NCBI GenBank assembly: GCA_009780625.1 | Contig: WQZR01000055.1 | Span: 1-6,577, forward strand | DNA from: Bacillota bacterium | GTDB lineage: Bacteria; Bacillota; Clostridia; Christensenellales; UBA1242 | Reading direction: 5' to 3' | Length of the DNA: 6,577 bases | Shown here: piece by piece, positions 4,204 through 6,577 of the stretch | Position numbering within the stretch: the stretch's first letter is position 1 | Layout: each line of letters opens with the position of its first letter | Notes under the pieces: generated by a model | The model's database searches: none | The model's input: the letters and a program-made list of their open reading frames with translations, nothing else | Told to the model about the DNA's origin: nothing | Position numbers and translations under genes: made by a program

Positions 4204-5973
4204 ATGACAGATAAAGGTCAAGACTTTGGGAGGTTTTTAGATAAACTTAAAGACACAATTGATATTGTGTCTGTTATCTCTCGCTATGTTCCTTTGAATG
4301 TAAAAGGCAAAACATGGTGGGGATGCTGCCCATTCCATTCTGAAAAGACCCCAAGTTTTGCAGTAAACGCAGGCGAGCAATACTATAAATGCTTTGGCTG
4401 CGGCGAAGCTGGCGACACAATCAAATTTATTCAAAAATATGAAAACGTGGATTTTATTAAAGCAGTTGAAATTTTGGCAAAGATGTATAACATGGATATG
4501 CCAGAGAGCGACCCAGTGCACAAAAAAGCAAAGCAAGATTATGATGCAGTTATTGCTGCAAACAAACTTGTGGCAAAGCACTATCACGAAAATCTATACA
4601 CTCCTCAAGGAAAGACAGCAAAAGACTATCTGTTGAACCGCGGGCTAAGCGAAGCAACAATCAAAAAATTTGGAATTGGGGCAAGCATAAGTTTCGATTC
4701 AGCAATCAAGTTTATGAAGCTAAACAAAATAACTGACGAGTTGTTGGTTTCAAGCGGAATTGCAGACCAAAAAGACAAAAGAATTTTTGATGCAATGGCA
4801 AACAGAGTTGTGTTTCCAATCATCAACGCAACAGGCGAAGTTGTTGGGTTTTCTGGAAGAACACTTGAAACTGATGCAAAGTTTGCAAAATATAAAAACA
4901 CAAAGGAAACTGTTGCATACAAAAAAGGTCAAATTCTTTTTGGAATCAATATGGTCAAAAAACACCATAAAGAACTTGGTGGACATCTGATTCTTGTTGA
5001 GGGTCAAATGTGCACCATAATGCTTTACGAAAAAGGTGTGCTTGGAGTGGTTGCACCACTTGGCACAGCGTTTGGAACGGGGCATATCAGAATTCTGAAA
5101 AGATATGCCGACAGCATCACTGTGTGTTTTGATGCAGACTCTGCAGGAAGAACCGCAGCACTAAGAGCACTTGATTTATTCAGAGGAAGTGGCCTAATAA
5201 TAAAAGTGGCAACGCTTCCAGAAGGACACGACCCAGATAGTTATGTCAGAAAAGAAGGCAAAGCAAAATTCTTGGAAGTGATTGAAAATGCAAAGCCATG
5301 GGTTGAACACGTTCTTGGAACAATTCAACGAAAATATAACATCAAAAATAAAACAGAAAACATCAGATTTATAAACGAAGCATTGATTGAGTTAAGAAAA
5401 TTGCCAACAATTGAAAGCGAAGTTCATCTTAAATCTTTGGCAGAAATAAGCGGAGTGAGTTTCGATGTTCTAAAAAGAGAACTAGGACAAACAGAAGAAG
5501 CGCCAGAAGACATTGAGGAAACAACAACAGAAGAAGGAATAGAAGTTGTTGAACTTCCAAAAAGAGTTCTCACAGCATACGAATTTACACTTAGTTCACT
5601 TATTCATAAACGCGAAAACCTAAAAGACAAAGAAGTGAAGGCCTTGCTTGAAAACCAAAATTTCTACTTCATAAGTGAAAGACTTAAAAAGTTATACGAA
5701 AAAACAAAAGACAAAAACTTTAAAGTGGCAGACTTGTTTGAAAACGACACCGAAGACGAAACAGTCAACAAATGCGTAAGCGAAACATTCAGTCAGTTTA
5801 AAGAAGAAGAGCATGAAAAGACATATCTGCTCGACAGCATAAAAACAATAATAAATTTCAATATAGAAAAGCAAATAGAAGAAAAGCAACAAGAACTAGG
5901 TCAGGTTCTAAACCAAGAACAACAACTTGAATGCATAAAAAAAATAAGTGAATTATCAAAAGGAAAAGTGTAG
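4204..5973 (+). CDS. dnaG: DNA primase DnaG
   Basis: DnaG makes the RNA primers for DNA replication and acts with the replicative helicase at the fork. The 589-residue length is normal. The N-terminal zinc domain has ligands Cys42, His45, Cys63 and Cys66 in CCPFHSEKTPSF and YYKCFGCGEAGD. The RNA polymerase domain shows NRVVFPIINATGEVVGFSGR and the KYKNTKET block. The TOPRIM centre has Glu266 in VEGQM, Asp310 and Asp312 in CFDADSAGR, and Asp343 and Asp345 in HDPDSYVRKEG. The position matching E. coli Asp269 is Cys270 here (EGQMCT instead of the usual EGYMDV). The C-terminal 150-190 residues are charged and helical, as expected for the helicase-interaction domain. The start is ATG at 4204, 5 nt after GAGG. 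The gene lies 6 bp before rpoD, with which it probably forms an operon. Confidence 0.97.
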   Translation: MTDKGQDFGRFLDKLKDTIDIVSVISRYVPLNVKGKTWWGCCPFHSEKTPSFAVNAGEQYYKCFGCGEAGDTIKFIQKYENVDFIKAVEILAKMYNMDMPESDPVHKKAKQDYDAVIAANKLVAKHYHENLYTPQGKTAKDYLLNRGLSEATIKKFGIGASISFDSAIKFMKLNKITDELLVSSGIADQKDKRIFDAMANRVVFPIINATGEVVGFSGRTLETDAKFAKYKNTKETVAYKKGQILFGINMVKKHHKELGGHLILVEGQMCTIMLYEKGVLGVVAPLGTAFGTGHIRILKRYADSITVCFDADSAGRTAALRALDLFRGSGLIIKVATLPEGHDPDSYVRKEGKAKFLEVIENAKPWVEHVLGTIQRKYNIKNKTENIRFINEALIELRKLPTIESEVHLKSLAEISGVSFDVLKRELGQTEEAPEDIEETTTEEGIEVVELPKRVLTAYEFTLSSLIHKRENLKDKEVKALLENQNFYFISERLKKLYEKTKDKNFKVADLFENDTEDETVNKCVSETFSQFKEEEHEKTYLLDSIKTIINFNIEKQIEEKQQELGQVLNQEQQLECIKKISELSKGKV

Positions 5974-5977
5974 GAAG
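5972..5977 (+). promoter_or_regulatory. Ribosome binding site of rpoD, overlapping the dnaG stop
   Basis: AGGAAG starts inside the dnaG TAG stop (5971-5973) and lies very close to the ATG at 5980 (AGGA plus 4 nt). This is a tight but usable site that implies translational coupling of rpoD to dnaG. Confidence 0.65.
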
Positions 5978-5979
5978 AA

Positions 5980-6577
5980 ATGGGAATATTCGATAAAAAG
6001 AAAAAGAAAGAAGAAGTTAAGGTTGAGGTTAAACCAACGGTGAAAGAAAGCACTGTTTTAAAAGATGTAAACTCAAAAATTATTGAAGCAAAAAAACAGA
6101 AGTTGGAAAATGTAGGGGTCGCGCCAGAGAGCGACCCAAAAGCTAAAACTCCAAAAGCAGCACCAAAAAAAGCAGAGGCAAAGCAAGACGTTGTTGTCAT
6201 TAAAGACGAAACAACAAAAAAGCCTACAGCAGAAAAAGCAGCAAAGCCTGCAAAGTCTCTTGGGCTAGACGAAGCACAAATGGCGGCATTCACAAGCATT
6301 TTGGAAAAAGCAAAAGAAACAGGAAGCATTAAGCGTGAAGCAATCAACGCAAAATTCTTCAAGTTCGAACCAACTGCAAGCGAACTAGAAAAAATCTATA
6401 CTGCAATTGAAGCAAGCGAGATTGAAATTATCGACGAAGAAAAAGAAGAAATGGTTGATAACAAAGAGCTAGACGAAATTGCAGCATCTCCAAACCTAGA
6501 AGACCACGTTAGAACATACTTCAAAGAAATGGGCAAAGTGCCACTTCTTTCTGCAGAAGAAGAAGTTGAACTTTCAA
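5980..6577 (+). CDS. rpoD: RNA polymerase sigma factor RpoD/SigA (3' partial)
   Basis: The primary sigma factor, which directs RNA polymerase to housekeeping promoters. The window contains 199 codons and the frame is still open at the end. Region 1.2 is recognisable near the end (VRTYFKEMGKVPLLS, then AEEEVELS), matching the family pattern VRxYLKEIGxVPLLSxEEE. Residues about 97-150 (LDEAQMAAFTSILEKAKETG and following) look like region 1.1, and an acidic linker (IDEEKEEMVDNKELDE) follows. Before that is an unusual tail of about 95 residues rich in Lys, Ala, Pro and Glu with no evident fold, including MGIFDKKKKK at the start. The tail contains a palindromic coding repeat (residues 45-53, VGVAPESDP). 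Regions 2-4 lie outside the window. The position directly after dnaG is the classic Bacillota macromolecular synthesis operon order. Confidence 0.95.
   Translation, partial: MGIFDKKKKKEEVKVEVKPTVKESTVLKDVNSKIIEAKKQKLENVGVAPESDPKAKTPKAAPKKAEAKQDVVVIKDETTKKPTAEKAAKPAKSLGLDEAQMAAFTSILEKAKETGSIKREAINAKFFKFEPTASELEKIYTAIEASEIEIIDEEKEEMVDNKELDEIAASPNLEDHVRTYFKEMGKVPLLSAEEEVELS
6112..6137 (+). repeat. Coding palindromic element, copy C (in rpoD)
   Basis: A GTAG foot overlapping a perfect stem GGGTCGC / GCGACCC, with the 8-nt loop GCCAGAGA between the arms. It has 19 of 26 G/C in a lysine/alanine-rich, low-complexity coding region. It encodes RpoD residues 45-53 (VGVAPESDP) in the same frame as copies A and B. 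It matches copy A at 22 of 26 positions. This is the most symmetric of the three copies. Confidence 0.8.

Noticed and set aside
4200..4214. Four-codon ORF (ATG AAT GAC AGA TAA) overlapping the dnaG start
   Set aside because: GAGG lies only 1 nt before this ATG but 5 nt before the dnaG ATG at 4204, so the mini-ORF is unlikely to be translated.
5937..5944. A8 run near the end of dnaG as a possible slippage site
   Set aside because: It codes normally for Ile-Lys-Lys-Ile within an intact frame. Nothing suggests a programmed frameshift product.
5901..6362. Minus-strand open frame of 153 codons opposite the start of rpoD
   Set aside because: It is antisense to the Lys/Ala-rich rpoD N-terminus. 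Its Phe/Ser/Ala-rich translation is a codon-bias shadow, and the + strand frame carries recognisable sigma factor region 1.2.
1..6577. CRISPR array, insertion sequence, prophage or toxin-antitoxin system
   Set aside because: No regularly spaced direct repeats, transposase, integrase or toxin-like pair is present. All larger genes are housekeeping or common metabolic families.

Overview
The window looks like a low-GC Bacillota (Clostridia-like) chromosome fragment. The evidence is its AT-rich codon use with AGA arginines, strong AGGAG ribosome binding sites, near-consensus sigma-A promoters, and the gene set era, ybeY, recO, dnaG, rpoD. These genes cluster in Bacillus and Clostridium. Compared with the Bacillus subtilis order as I remember it, ybeY lies on the opposite strand, and dgkA, cdd and glyQS are absent from the cluster. 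An uncultured gut lineage is a reasonable guess, but the window does not prove it.

Layout: 1-800 (+) is the 3' part of a glycerophosphodiester phosphodiesterase gene that starts outside the window. 829-1422 (+) is an HD-domain phosphohydrolase, coupled to era (1432-2319, +). A compact bidirectional terminator at 2320-2343 separates era from the convergent ybeY (2328-2999, -). A divergent promoter region (3000-3141) then leads to a 76-residue charged protein (3142-3372, +) that overlaps recO (3369-4001, +) by four bases. A perfect-consensus promoter at 4015-4043 opens a 150-nt untranslated leader that can fold into a closed multi-helix structure. The leader is followed by dnaG (4204-5973) and the 5' part of rpoD (5980 to the window end). 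Together the genes cover ribosome maturation (Era, YbeY), recombination repair (RecO), replication priming (DnaG) and basal transcription (RpoD).

The most unusual signal is a family of three 26-bp palindromic elements inside protein-coding genes: the C-terminal tail of YbeY, a loop of RecO, and the N-terminal tail of RpoD. Each has a G(T/C)AG foot, a 7-bp stem of the type GGGTCGC / GCGACCC and an 8-nt loop. All three follow the coding strand of their gene and are read in the same frame, adding a (V/A)GVAPxxDP peptide. They resemble REP sequences (GTAG tetranucleotide plus hairpin) or Rickettsia palindromic elements that insert in frame. Secondary points are the unidentified dnaG leader RNA, an Asp-to-Cys change in the DnaG TOPRIM motif, the missing zinc cysteines in RecO, and a possibly leaderless HD gene.
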